In this document: positions 16,603 through 24,426 of the stretch, piece by piece | Layout: each line of letters starts with the position of its first letter | Numbering within the stretch: the first letter of the stretch is position 1 | Assembly (NCBI RefSeq): GCF_002222635.1 | Contig: NZ_CP022417.1 | Coordinates: 186,001-250,000 of the forward strand | Source: Pseudosulfitobacter pseudonitzschiae | GTDB lineage: Bacteria; Pseudomonadota; Alphaproteobacteria; Rhodobacterales; Rhodobacteraceae | Reading direction: 5' to 3' | DNA: 64,000 nt | Notes under the pieces: model-generated | The model's database searches: none | The model's input: the letters and a program-made list of their open reading frames with translations, nothing else | What the model was told of the DNA's origin: nothing | Made by a program: the position numbers and the translations under genes

Positions 16603-17389
16603 TTTCCATGGTCCCTTCCAGTGCTTTACTGACTGTGCGGCAGCTTTCGGCGTATTCCGGTGACATCCGGTAGGCCGAGTTGCGCGGATAGCCCCCCGTT
16701 AGTGCGATGTCGTGGACCACGCGGCCCGGACGTGCAGCCATGACCACAACGCGGCTGGACAGGTAGACGGATTCAAAGACCGAGTGGGTGACAAAAATCA
16801 CCGTCAGCCCCAACGATTGCCACAGCGACAGCACCTCGTCGTTCAGCTTTGTCCGCGACATTTCGTCGAGTGCGGCAAAGGGTTCGTCCATCAGCAACAG
16901 CTTTGGTTTTGTCACCATCGCGCGGGCGATGGATACTCGCATTTTCATCCCGCCCGACAGTTCGCGCGGATAGGATTTTGCAAAATTGGCAAGGCCCACC
17001 ATCGAAAGTGCTTCTTCGACGCGGGCGCGGCCTTCGACTTTGCCGATGCCTTGCAATTTGAGCGGTAGATAGACGTTGTCGTAAACGGTGGCCCACGGCA
17101 TCAAAGTCGCCTCTTGGAAGACATAGCCGATGTCGCTGCCATCGCTGCTTTGGCCCGGTCGGTGGCCGTTGACGGTGATTGACCCCGCAGAGACCGATAA
17201 AAGCCCCGAGATCATCTTGAGTGCCGTGCTTTTGCCGCAGCCAGAAGGCCCGAGAAAGCTGACGAATTCGCCCTGCCCGATGGTCAGCGACATATCCCGC
17301 ACTGCAACGGTGCCATTGCCGAATTGTTTGTCGACGCCGCGCATGTCGATCAGCGCAGACCCGTCGACGGGTGCTGGGGTGACTGTCAT
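16583..17389 (-). CDS. ABC transporter ATP-binding protein (SsuB/TauB/ThiZ type)
   Basis: 268-aa ATPase of the nitrate/sulfonate/taurine group. Walker A: LGPSGCGKSTALKMISG; Q-loop: VFQEATLMPWATV; signature: ELSGGMKMRVSIARAM; Walker B: KLLLMDEPFAALDEM; H-switch: IFVTHSVFESVYLS. Start at ATG 17389 is chosen because it follows the creatininase-like gene stop by 4 bp and opens MTVTPAPVDGSALIDMRGVD; the frame upstream lies inside the previous gene. Energises the adjacent permease. Confidence 0.9.
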   Translation of the reverse strand: MTVTPAPVDGSALIDMRGVDKQFGNGTVAVRDMSLTIGQGEFVSFLGPSGCGKSTALKMISGLLSVSAGSITVNGHRPGQSSDGSDIGYVFQEATLMPWATVYDNVYLPLKLQGIGKVEGRARVEEALSMVGLANFAKSYPRELSGGMKMRVSIARAMVTKPKLLLMDEPFAALDEMSRTKLNDEVLSLWQSLGLTVIFVTHSVFESVYLSSRVVVMAARPGRVVHDIALTGGYPRNSAYRMSPEYAESCRTVSKALEGTMENVALNH

Positions 17390-17393
17390 ATTT

Positions 17394-18194
17394 TCAGACC
17401 TCCGGTTTGGTGTGCAGCCAGTCGGCTGGCATGGCGTCAATCTCGGCCATCGCCTCGACCAGACGTGCAACCGCGTGATCCAGTGTGGCCTCGCCCTTGG
17501 CTGCTGTGGCCAGTTGCGCCTCGCCGCAGGCACCGGCGGGGTTCAGATCCTGGGTTTTCCATGCGGGTTTGCCTGCACGACCCAGCCCCAGATGGGTGGT
17601 GTTTTCAAACAGATCCTGCCCGCGCGAGCGAAAATTTCGGGCGTGGCGCATGTCGACATTGTCGGGGTCAAGCGCCAGCATCACGGATGTTTCCATATCC
17701 CCCGCGTGAATACCGTGGGTGCGTTCGGTTTCGGAAAAGATCCCTTCGGGCATCCCGAAGCCGAACCAGTTCACAGAAAACACCATCATCCCGTACGAGA
17801 TGCGCAACTGACGCGCCACGATGTCCATGACCGGAATGTTGCCGCCATGCCCGTTGAGCAGCACCAGTTTGTTCACGCCCGCGCGGGCCACGCTGGCCCC
17901 GATTTCGCACAGTACACGGATCAACGTTTCTGCCGACAGGGTCAGAGTGCCGGGAAAATCAATGTGCTCGTCACTTTTGCACACTGCCTGCGTGGGCAGA
18001 AAAATAACCGGACTATCGCCGGGCAATGCCTCGGCCAAACGGCGGGATACGCCGCTGACGGTGCAACTGTCCACCGACATCGGCAGGTGCGGCCCGTGTT
18101 GTTCGATGGCCCCGATGGGCAGCACCGCGATCAGCCGGTCGTGATCCAGTGCCGCAAATTCACGTTGGCTGTGATCGGCCCAGAACCGCTTCAT
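17394..18194 (-). CDS. Creatininase-family hydrolase
   Basis: 266-aa protein of the creatininase/formamide-hydrolase family. Metal-binding motifs visible: VLPIGAIEQHGPHLPMSVDS (Glu and His), LLNGHGGNIPV (Asn-Gly-His), and HAGDMETSVML (His-Ala-Gly-x-x-Glu-Thr-Ser). The family opens cyclic amides (creatinine, hydantoin-like or mycofactocin-type substrates) with zinc or manganese. First gene of the operon; the promoter region upstream carries a RutR-box-like sequence. Combined with the deaminase-like amidohydrolase and the FAD oxidase it suggests breakdown of a nitrogen heterocycle. Which compound is not decided by sequence. Confidence 0.85.
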   Translation of the reverse strand: MKRFWADHSQREFAALDHDRLIAVLPIGAIEQHGPHLPMSVDSCTVSGVSRRLAEALPGDSPVIFLPTQAVCKSDEHIDFPGTLTLSAETLIRVLCEIGASVARAGVNKLVLLNGHGGNIPVMDIVARQLRISYGMMVFSVNWFGFGMPEGIFSETERTHGIHAGDMETSVMLALDPDNVDMRHARNFRSRGQDLFENTTHLGLGRAGKPAWKTQDLNPAGACGEAQLATAAKGEATLDHAVARLVEAMAEIDAMPADWLHTKPEV

Positions 18195-18400
18195 GCGGGC
18201 ACCGTGCGATTACTCTTTTTCTTGCTGATATAGGTCATGTTTCCCCCTGGTTGGGGTCAGCGTAGACATTTTCATACCAATTGATCAAACTATTTGTTCA
18301 GGTTTTTTCAAGACACACCAAACGCCTTTTGGCGCTGCCTGAAAATGAGGCAACGGCGCTTGCGCATGCTGTGATGGAATAAATGAAGGCCGGGCAGACT
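18195..18400. promoter_or_regulatory. Intergenic region: promoter of the heterocycle operon with RutR-like box, and hairpins after the kinase gene
   Basis: On the minus strand the sequence TTGATCAATTGGTATG (18273-18288) resembles the RutR box TTGACCA-N2-TGGTCAA, with 6 of 7 matches in the first half and 4 of 7 in the second, about 80 bp before the creatininase-like start. Near the other end CGCC-TTTT-GGCG (18323-18334) and TGCCT/AGGCA (18336-18352) are short hairpins that may end the minus-strand kinase operon. Both assignments are inference from pattern. Confidence 0.5.
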
Positions 18401-19630
18401 TTACGGGCTGACGGGCGCACGCTCCGCAAAGGCATCAAAGAGGTCGGGTTGACCCATCTGACCCCCCTTGAGCATGACGCGCATACGATCGAGACGTGCG
18501 TCCCTGTGCCGTGCCACGCAGATGCAGGCCCCAGCGCTGAAGCTGCGTTCAAAGTCCAGAGAGTCAAAACCGAGTCGGGCCGAGATGCGGCTGGAGGTGT
18601 CGCCGCCAGCCAGTCCCAGATGGCCGACATTGCTGCGCTGTATCACGGTCGCTACGAAGTTTGCCGACGCATCCGCCAGCGCGTCCGGAGCCAGGCCGTA
18701 GGAAATGTCGGGGCACAGATGGACAAGGACAGGGGTGCCGGATTTCAGCAATTGGGCCGCCTCGTTTATCAGGTGGTCTGTGTGCAGCGCTTCGGGTGTC
18801 AGGGGAAGTTTTCGTAAGGTTCGGGCGTTTTGAACCTGTGTCCGCGTGTTTGCCGACCGGCTGCCAGCAAAGACCAGAAGGTTGTCCGACGCAGGCGGTG
18901 CCATGATCGACGGCTGGTCGGTTCGGTCCGATGTCGCAGTCAGGATTTCGGCCACAGAACTTGCGCCGATTAGCAATTGCCGCCCGCCCGCAACGCGGAG
19001 TGCGTCAGCGATCAGGCGCTGATCTTGCGGTGTCGCCACGTCGATCAGAACCGGACCGTGCCCCACCCTGCGCGCCAGTGCTGCGGTGTTTCCCAAATCG
19101 GTGAAGGGCACCAAATCAAGACCGGTCAGACCTTGGGCGGCAAGATGCTGACGCAGGTCAGCTTCGGTCATGGGGGTCACGGGGTGGTGGCCCATCACTG
19201 AATGGCGGTCGATACGGTGGACCATATTGTCCGGACCTGTCGCGAACAAATTGCCGAATATGCAATAGCGCCCAAGGCTGGGCTGGCCGCCGATCACCGC
19301 AATCACGTCCGGTTTGAACCTGTCGATCAGGTCTAAGGCCACCGCGCCGATTGATCCGGTGTGAGGAGCGGAATCGAAGGTCGAACAGACCTTCAGGTGC
19401 AGAACGCGGGGATCGGCTTTGGCAATCCGGGGCCACAGGTGAGCGATCTCTGCCTGTGCCGCTTTGGGGGGGCGCGCGCGCAGATCGGTGGCCAGACCCA
19501 GTGCGGCAAGGCCGTCGGTGGCGCCGCTCGGGTTCAACACCAACCGCGCAGGCCAGCCCTTGCGCGCATAGGTGGCAAGGGTGTCCGAAGCGCCGGTAAA
19601 GTCATCGCCAAGAAAGACAACCTCGGCCAC
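18401..19630 (-). CDS. Four-carbon acid sugar kinase family (DUF1537), probable 3-oxo-isoapionate kinase
   Basis: 409-aa kinase of the DUF1537 family. N-terminal substrate domain starts VVFLGDDFTGASDTLATYAR, and the C-terminal nucleotide domain has GHLGLAGGDTSSRISARLG, both family signatures. GTG at 19630 is the likely start: it lies one base after the RuBisCO-like stop with GGGAAAGAA upstream, and matches the conserved N-terminus. Members phosphorylate 3-oxo-tetronates, threonate, erythronate or 3-oxo-isoapionate. Next to a RuBisCO-like protein the last (OiaK) is the best match, because published D-apionate pathways use a DUF1537 kinase followed by a RuBisCO-like enzyme. That substrate is inference from context. 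Confidence 0.78.
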   Translation of the reverse strand: MAEVVFLGDDFTGASDTLATYARKGWPARLVLNPSGATDGLAALGLATDLRARPPKAAQAEIAHLWPRIAKADPRVLHLKVCSTFDSAPHTGSIGAVALDLIDRFKPDVIAVIGGQPSLGRYCIFGNLFATGPDNMVHRIDRHSVMGHHPVTPMTEADLRQHLAAQGLTGLDLVPFTDLGNTAALARRVGHGPVLIDVATPQDQRLIADALRVAGGRQLLIGASSVAEILTATSDRTDQPSIMAPPASDNLLVFAGSRSANTRTQVQNARTLRKLPLTPEALHTDHLINEAAQLLKSGTPVLVHLCPDISYGLAPDALADASANFVATVIQRSNVGHLGLAGGDTSSRISARLGFDSLDFERSFSAGACICVARHRDARLDRMRVMLKGGQMGQPDLFDAFAERAPVSP

Positions 19631-19631
19631 G

Positions 19632-20897
19632 CTATTCTTTCCCGAAGAACTGCATCGCGGCGTCAAGGGCCGGACGCGATGCTGCGGCCTGTTCCAAAGT
19701 TTCGCCACCGGTCAGGGCATCATAGGCTTCGCGTAGCGACCTGGTGCCGGCAGCGGCACCGTCGGGATGGGCCAGAATACCGCCGCCGCACATGAACATG
19801 AAATCCGGACTTTCCGCTGCTGCGATGGTCTGGGGTAGGGTGCCCGCCCATTGCCCTGACGAAAACGCGGGCATCACCCGATCATCCGGCCCGTCACCCG
19901 ACAAGGGACGCAGGCAGGCACGGACGGCTTCGATGACGTCTTCGGCAGAATCGACAAATTTGCCGCCGATGCCGTGGACGTGCATGTGGTCGATCCCCGC
20001 CAGCCGGTAGAGCGCTTGATAGGCCGTAAAGCCCATGCCCAGCAGAGGGTGGCGGCTCATTGCGCCGAAACCGTTGCGATGAGCATGAATCGCCAGGGGT
20101 GTGTGCGCCCGCAGCGTTTGCATCCCTGACAGTCCGCACCAGTTGAGGCTGGCCATGACACAACTGCCACCTTCGGATGCGACAAGGTCGGCGTGGCGGC
20201 GCATCGCATCTGTTTCATCGGTGATGTTGAAGGCCATCATGACGCGGCGGCCGGTCCGGTCCTGCCATTTTCGGATCACGGCCATGACGGCGGGCACGCG
20301 CTCTGCCAGCGGCGCGCAGTCGGGATTGGCGCAGACTTCGTCATCCTTGATGAAATCGACGCCAGCCTGACACAATTGATCGACAAGGGTCGCGATGTCT
20401 GCGGAACACATGCCGACGTTGGGTTTGATAATCGTGCCAAAGATCGGGCCATTGGCGACGCCGAGGCTGTCCCGCGTGCCCTGAACCCCGACCGCTGGCA
20501 GGGGATAGCGCATCCGATAGGCAGAGGGGATTTCCAGCGACAGGAGTTTCAGGCCGGTTATCTGGCCTATGTCATAGAGGTTGCCCGAGACGGTTGCCGC
20601 GAGCGTTGGCAAATTGCGACCGATGTTGGCGGTGGGATAGGCGATGCGCACACGCGCCTGACGGAACGGGCCGGTCTTGGCTTTACGGTCCACATAGGCC
20701 GACGACAGGGTGGGCTCTGCGACCACGTCCTGCGGGATGATGGACAGCACTTGCGCGGCGGCGCGGGCGCGCAGTTCGTCCGTTTCCCCTGTGACGCGTA
20801 CAAAGGTTCCGCTGGACTGTTCGCCCGCCATCATGGCGGCGACATCCTCCAGCGGAAAGGGTGTTTCAAGAAGGTATTCTGCGATTACGCGTTCCAT
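19632..20897 (-). CDS. RuBisCO-like protein (form IV), probable 3-oxo-isoapionate-4-phosphate-acting enzyme
   Basis: 421-aa RuBisCO large-subunit homologue. Active-site elements retained: GTIIKPNVG (Lys158, like RuBisCO K175), FIKDDE (Lys184 carbamylation site with Asp186 and Glu187 as magnesium ligands), HAHRNGFG (His), IGGKFVDS (loop-6-like Lys) and CGGGILAHPDG (phosphate-binding glycines). A full ligand set implies a working enolate chemistry but the overall sequence is the RLP type, not photosynthetic. With the DUF1537 kinase downstream and a TRAP transporter upstream it fits the OiaX (transcarboxylase/hydrolase) or OiaC (decarboxylase) enzymes of apionate catabolism. Which of the two cannot be told here. 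Confidence 0.85.
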   Translation of the reverse strand: MERVIAEYLLETPFPLEDVAAMMAGEQSSGTFVRVTGETDELRARAAAQVLSIIPQDVVAEPTLSSAYVDRKAKTGPFRQARVRIAYPTANIGRNLPTLAATVSGNLYDIGQITGLKLLSLEIPSAYRMRYPLPAVGVQGTRDSLGVANGPIFGTIIKPNVGMCSADIATLVDQLCQAGVDFIKDDEVCANPDCAPLAERVPAVMAVIRKWQDRTGRRVMMAFNITDETDAMRRHADLVASEGGSCVMASLNWCGLSGMQTLRAHTPLAIHAHRNGFGAMSRHPLLGMGFTAYQALYRLAGIDHMHVHGIGGKFVDSAEDVIEAVRACLRPLSGDGPDDRVMPAFSSGQWAGTLPQTIAAAESPDFMFMCGGGILAHPDGAAAGTRSLREAYDALTGGETLEQAAASRPALDAAMQFFGKE

Positions 20898-20904
20898 GTG
20901 ATCC

Positions 20905-21444
20905 TCAAAGCGCCGACAAATCCGGGAACGGGCGTATGGGGTCTGTGCCGTCCCAGTCGACCGAGGAGTCGCGGATCAGATCGAACATCTTGCCCTTTGG
21001 GCCCAGCACCTCGGACAGTTCGATGCAGGTTCCGGGGTGGTCCTGTTCGGAAAAATAGGCGAACCGCCCGTTCTTGCCTACGCAACCGCTCATTTTCACT
21101 GTGAAGTCGCGCGCCAGCATCTTGGCCAGATCGGCGTCATAATCGGTGGTCCAGAACGCGACATGCTGCAAGCCGCGCAGACCCTTTTCGCGGAAATCGC
21201 GGTACATCGACGGCACGTCGTTGCGGATCTGGATCAACTCGACCTGCATATCGCCGGAATTGGCCAGCGCCACCGAATTGTGCGGCTCGTAGCGTTCACC
21301 GTCATAGGTGTAATCTTGGATCGGCACGCGCGGGTTGTAGAACCACGGTCCGACGCCCATGACCTCGGACCAGTGTTTCATGCCCGCTTCGATATCGTCG
21401 ACCACATAGCCCAATTGGCGGATCGGCCCCAGAAGGTTGCTCAT
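20905..21444 (-). CDS. VOC (glyoxalase/dioxygenase superfamily) protein
   Basis: 179-aa protein with a vicinal-oxygen-chelate fold. Opening strand IRQLGYVVDDIEAGMKHWSE and second module GLQHVAFWTTDYDADLAKML give the two beta-alpha-beta-beta-beta repeats. Likely metal ligands include His in GLQHVAFW and Glu in GTCIELSEV. Start at ATG 21444 is supported by GAGG 8 bp upstream; the ATG at 21456 overlaps the TRAP stop and has none. Within the operon it lies between the TRAP permease and the RuBisCO-like protein. Isomerase, epimerase or lyase activity on the imported sugar acid is a reasonable guess, not shown. Confidence 0.75.
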   Translation of the reverse strand: MSNLLGPIRQLGYVVDDIEAGMKHWSEVMGVGPWFYNPRVPIQDYTYDGERYEPHNSVALANSGDMQVELIQIRNDVPSMYRDFREKGLRGLQHVAFWTTDYDADLAKMLARDFTVKMSGCVGKNGRFAYFSEQDHPGTCIELSEVLGPKGKMFDLIRDSSVDWDGTDPIRPFPDLSAL

Positions 21445-21452
21445 TTCAGACC

Positions 21453-22730
21453 TCATTTCATCAATAGTTCAGGCAGCCAGGTCGACAGCGCCGGAACGGC
21501 GGACACCACAAGCAGCGACAGCAGGAGCGGGATAAAAAACGGCATCACCCCGGCGATGACACGCCCGATGGGCATGCGTGTTATGATCGTGATCATGTAA
21601 AGGCTCATGCCGACGGGGGGCGTCAGCAGCCCGATCATCAGGTTCAGCACGAAGACAATGCCAAGTTGCAGCGGATCGACCCCGGCCGCCGTCAGGGCTG
21701 GCGCGATGATCGGCGCGATGATCAGAATGGCTGCGATGCTTTCCAGAACCATGCCGACGACAAGCAGCAGGATATTCACAAGCAACAGCAGAACCAGCGG
21801 ATTGTCAGACAGGGCCAGCAACATTCCCGACACTTTCATCGGCACCTGATCCAGCGTCAGAACCCATGCAAACAGTGCGGCGGTGGACACGACGAACAGA
21901 ATATTTGCCGTTGATTCAGCGGTTTCACGCAGCGCGCCGATAATGCCGCGCACTGTCAGGGTACGGTACACAAAGATGCCAATCAGCGTGGCATAGGCCA
22001 CGGTCACGCCTGCCACTTCGGTGGGGCCAAAATAGCCACTGACCAATCCACCAATCAGCAGGACCGGAGCCAGAAGCGCGGGAAAGGAAATCAGTGCCTT
22101 TTGCGCCACGTCGCGACGGCTGGGGCGCACATCGTCACGCGGCAGATCCTTGATGCGGGCGATGATGGCGACCTGAATCATAAGCAGGGCAGTCAGCATC
22201 AGCGCCGGAATGATCCCTGCAATCAGCAGCTTTACCGCTGAAACGTTGGCAACAGAGGCGTAGATGATGATCGGGATCGAGGGGGGAAAGATCGGGCCGA
22301 TCGTTGCGGCGGCGACAGTAAGGCCCGCCGCAAATTCCTCGCGGTAGCCTTGTGCTTTCATTTGTTTGATCTGGATCGCGCCAAGTGCGCCGATGTCGGC
22401 CAGTGCCGCGCCCGAGATGCCGGAAAAGATCAGTGAAACCAGAATGCTGACCTGTGCCACAGCGCCACGGATACGGCCAAAGACCATGCGCACCAGTTCG
22501 AACAAATGGGTGGTGACACCGGTGGCGTTCAGCAGGCTGGCCGCAAAGATAAACAGTGGCACCGCCAGCAGGGGTGAGCTGTCGAGCGCATTCAGGCTGC
22601 GCTGTGCGACGACCGACACCGGCAGGCCGTGGGTCACGATAACGACGGCCGAGGACAGACCAAGGCATACTGCAATCGGCGCGCCAAGGATCAGCAGCAC
22701 CAGAAAGATGGAAACGAGGATCAAGCTCAT
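21453..22730 (-). CDS. TRAP transporter large permease (DctM)
   Basis: 425-aa membrane protein of the DctM/SiaM family, with about twelve hydrophobic segments and characteristic sequences LIFSGISGAALADIGALGAI and PPVGMSLYMITIITRMPIGR. It transports an organic acid with sodium or proton symport in complex with DctQ and the DctP binding protein. Start overlaps the DctQ stop by 4 bp. Downstream it abuts the VOC gene. Expected substrate: a sugar acid feeding the kinase and RuBisCO-like enzyme. Confidence 0.93.
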   Translation of the reverse strand: MSLILVSIFLVLLILGAPIAVCLGLSSAVVIVTHGLPVSVVAQRSLNALDSSPLLAVPLFIFAASLLNATGVTTHLFELVRMVFGRIRGAVAQVSILVSLIFSGISGAALADIGALGAIQIKQMKAQGYREEFAAGLTVAAATIGPIFPPSIPIIIYASVANVSAVKLLIAGIIPALMLTALLMIQVAIIARIKDLPRDDVRPSRRDVAQKALISFPALLAPVLLIGGLVSGYFGPTEVAGVTVAYATLIGIFVYRTLTVRGIIGALRETAESTANILFVVSTAALFAWVLTLDQVPMKVSGMLLALSDNPLVLLLLVNILLLVVGMVLESIAAILIIAPIIAPALTAAGVDPLQLGIVFVLNLMIGLLTPPVGMSLYMITIITRMPIGRVIAGVMPFFIPLLLSLLVVSAVPALSTWLPELLMK

Positions 22731-23260
22731 AGGGGCAATCCGTCAGCGTCGCGCGCGTCGCGATAGGGTTCGGTGGGGTCGTGGCCGCGCAGTGCGTCCA
22801 CCACGCGCAGGATCGCGATCAGGGCCAGCACCAGACAACCGGCAAGGGCAAGGCTGTAATACACCCAGTTGGGCAGACGCATCGCAGGGGTCAGAAACTT
22901 GCCCGCGCGCGGCAGAAATTCGGCAAAGCTCCAGATCATCAGACCGGCAAAGGCCAATGTTGCCATATCCGCGACCAACACCAGCCAGCGCCGTGCCGCA
23001 GCCCCCAGCAGGTCGGGCACCAGCGACACCGTGACCAGAACCTGACGGCCCGCCAGACAGGGCACGACAAAAAACACCAGTCCGATGCCGCTGAACCGCG
23101 CCAGCTCGTCGGCCCAGGGCAGGCCCGCGTCAAAGAAATTTCGTGCGGCAACCTGTAGCACGATCAGACTGGCAATCAGCGCCAGAAGGATCATGCCCAA
23201 GACAACGCCGAACCGGGCGAGCCGCGCAAGAAATGCGCGGCCCGTTGTTGTATCCGGCAT
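22727..23260 (-). CDS. TRAP transporter small permease (DctQ)
   Basis: 177-aa protein with four hydrophobic segments (FGVVLGMILLALIASLIVLQ; FSGIGLVFFVVPCLAGRQVL; LVADMATLAFAGLMIW; YYSLALAGCLVLALIAI). It has the DctQ pattern NFFDAGLPWADELARF in the first periplasmic loop. It partners the DctM large subunit; its start overlaps the binding-protein stop and its stop overlaps the dctM start, so all three are coupled. Confidence 0.9.
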   Translation of the reverse strand: MPDTTTGRAFLARLARFGVVLGMILLALIASLIVLQVAARNFFDAGLPWADELARFSGIGLVFFVVPCLAGRQVLVTVSLVPDLLGAAARRWLVLVADMATLAFAGLMIWSFAEFLPRAGKFLTPAMRLPNWVYYSLALAGCLVLALIAILRVVDALRGHDPTEPYRDARDADGLPL

Positions 23261-24273
23261 CAGGAGACAGCCGCGATCTTGGCATAAAGGTCGCCATATT
23301 CCGCGCCGAACCGTTCATCCACCAAGGTCTTTACCGAGGTGCGGAAGGCGTCGACGTCCAGCCCGTCTTCGGCACCGATCACTGTCATGCCCAGATCGCG
23401 CAGCTGCTGTGTTTCGGACTCTTCGTTGTCAAGAATGGCCCGAGTTGCCTTTTCGCGTGTCTGGTTGGCGGCCTTGCGCACGGCATCTTTGCCGACGTCG
23501 TCCAGACCCTGCCACGCATCTTCGTTCATTACGACGACCTCGGCGTTGGACATATGGCCGGTCAGCATCAGGTGCGATTGCACCTCGTACAGTTTGACGT
23601 TCAGCACCACGTTGACCGGATTTTCCTGTCCCTGCACCACTCCGGTGGCCAGAGCGGTGGGAACTTCGGACCAGTCGACGGGCACGGCAACGGCGCCCAT
23701 CCCTTCAACGGCGGTGGTATAGATCGGGAAGGGCACCGCGCGGATTTTGGTGCCCGCAAGGTCGTCGGGCGACATTACTGCCTTGTTGCAGGTCAGGTTC
23801 CGGCGGCCAAAGTAGTGGGCATAGATCACCCGCACGTTTGCGGCGGCGATCAGACCTTGGTTCAGCTCTTGCATCACAGGGCTGTCAACGTCCGTCACCG
23901 CCATCAGGTGATCCACATCGCGGTACAGATAGGGCGTGTCGAGCGCCGCGAAGGGCTGATAGAGCGACCCCAGCGCACCGGCCGTATTGTGGGAAAACGC
24001 GATGGTGCCAAGGGACACAGCCTCGGCCAGTTCCTGAAGCTTGCCAAGCTGGCTGTTGGGAAAGACCTGTACTTCGATGTTGCCGCCCGAGGTCTGGCCA
24101 AGCGCTTCGGCGAACCAGTCGGCTTGGGCCCCTGCAACAGACGAGACTTCGTTGTTGTGGCCATAGCGCAGTTGCGTTGCAGCCCATGCCGGACGGACCA
24201 GAAAGGGCGCGGCCAATGCACTGGCACCGGCCACCATCACCGTGCGGCGGTTCATCAAATTCGACTTTTGCAT
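23260..24273 (-). CDS. TRAP transporter substrate-binding protein (DctP)
   Basis: 337-aa periplasmic receptor. The signal sequence NRRTVMVAGASALAAPFLV has two Arg and could be Tat- or Sec-dependent. The mature domain has the DctP core VQVFPNSQLGKLQELAEAVS, IRAVPFPIYTTAVEGMGAVA and VVQGQENPVNVVLNVKLYEV, which includes the conserved Arg that binds the substrate carboxylate. Start at ATG 24273 with a strong GGGAGGAG 6 bp upstream; the open frame continues to 24390 without a site. First gene of the six-gene operon, divergent from lacI. Confidence 0.92.
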   Translation of the reverse strand: MQKSNLMNRRTVMVAGASALAAPFLVRPAWAATQLRYGHNNEVSSVAGAQADWFAEALGQTSGGNIEVQVFPNSQLGKLQELAEAVSLGTIAFSHNTAGALGSLYQPFAALDTPYLYRDVDHLMAVTDVDSPVMQELNQGLIAAANVRVIYAHYFGRRNLTCNKAVMSPDDLAGTKIRAVPFPIYTTAVEGMGAVAVPVDWSEVPTALATGVVQGQENPVNVVLNVKLYEVQSHLMLTGHMSNAEVVVMNEDAWQGLDDVGKDAVRKAANQTREKATRAILDNEESETQQLRDLGMTVIGAEDGLDVDAFRTSVKTLVDERFGAEYGDLYAKIAAVS

Positions 24274-24302
24274 CTTTTCTCCTCCCAGAGTTTCTGATGT
24301 GT

Positions 24303-24425
24303 TTTGAGGTGTCGAACAACGGAAGCGTCGAGAGTTCCCCAATAAACACGGTATTGACGCAGGGTAGGGTTTTGGGTCAGCTTTCGTCAAAGAAATTTGG
24401 TTGATGGTTTTTGAGGTGCTTCAAA
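24303..24425. promoter_or_regulatory. Divergent promoter region with two LacI-type operator candidates
   Basis: TTTGAGGTGCTTCAAA (24410-24425) is a near-palindrome ending 1 bp before the lacI start codon. TTTGAGGTGTCGAA (24303-24316) repeats its first nine bases 107 bp away, about 30 bp upstream of the dctP start. A site at each divergent gene is a usual arrangement for a local LacI repressor. Confidence 0.5.
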
Positions 24426-24426
24426 T

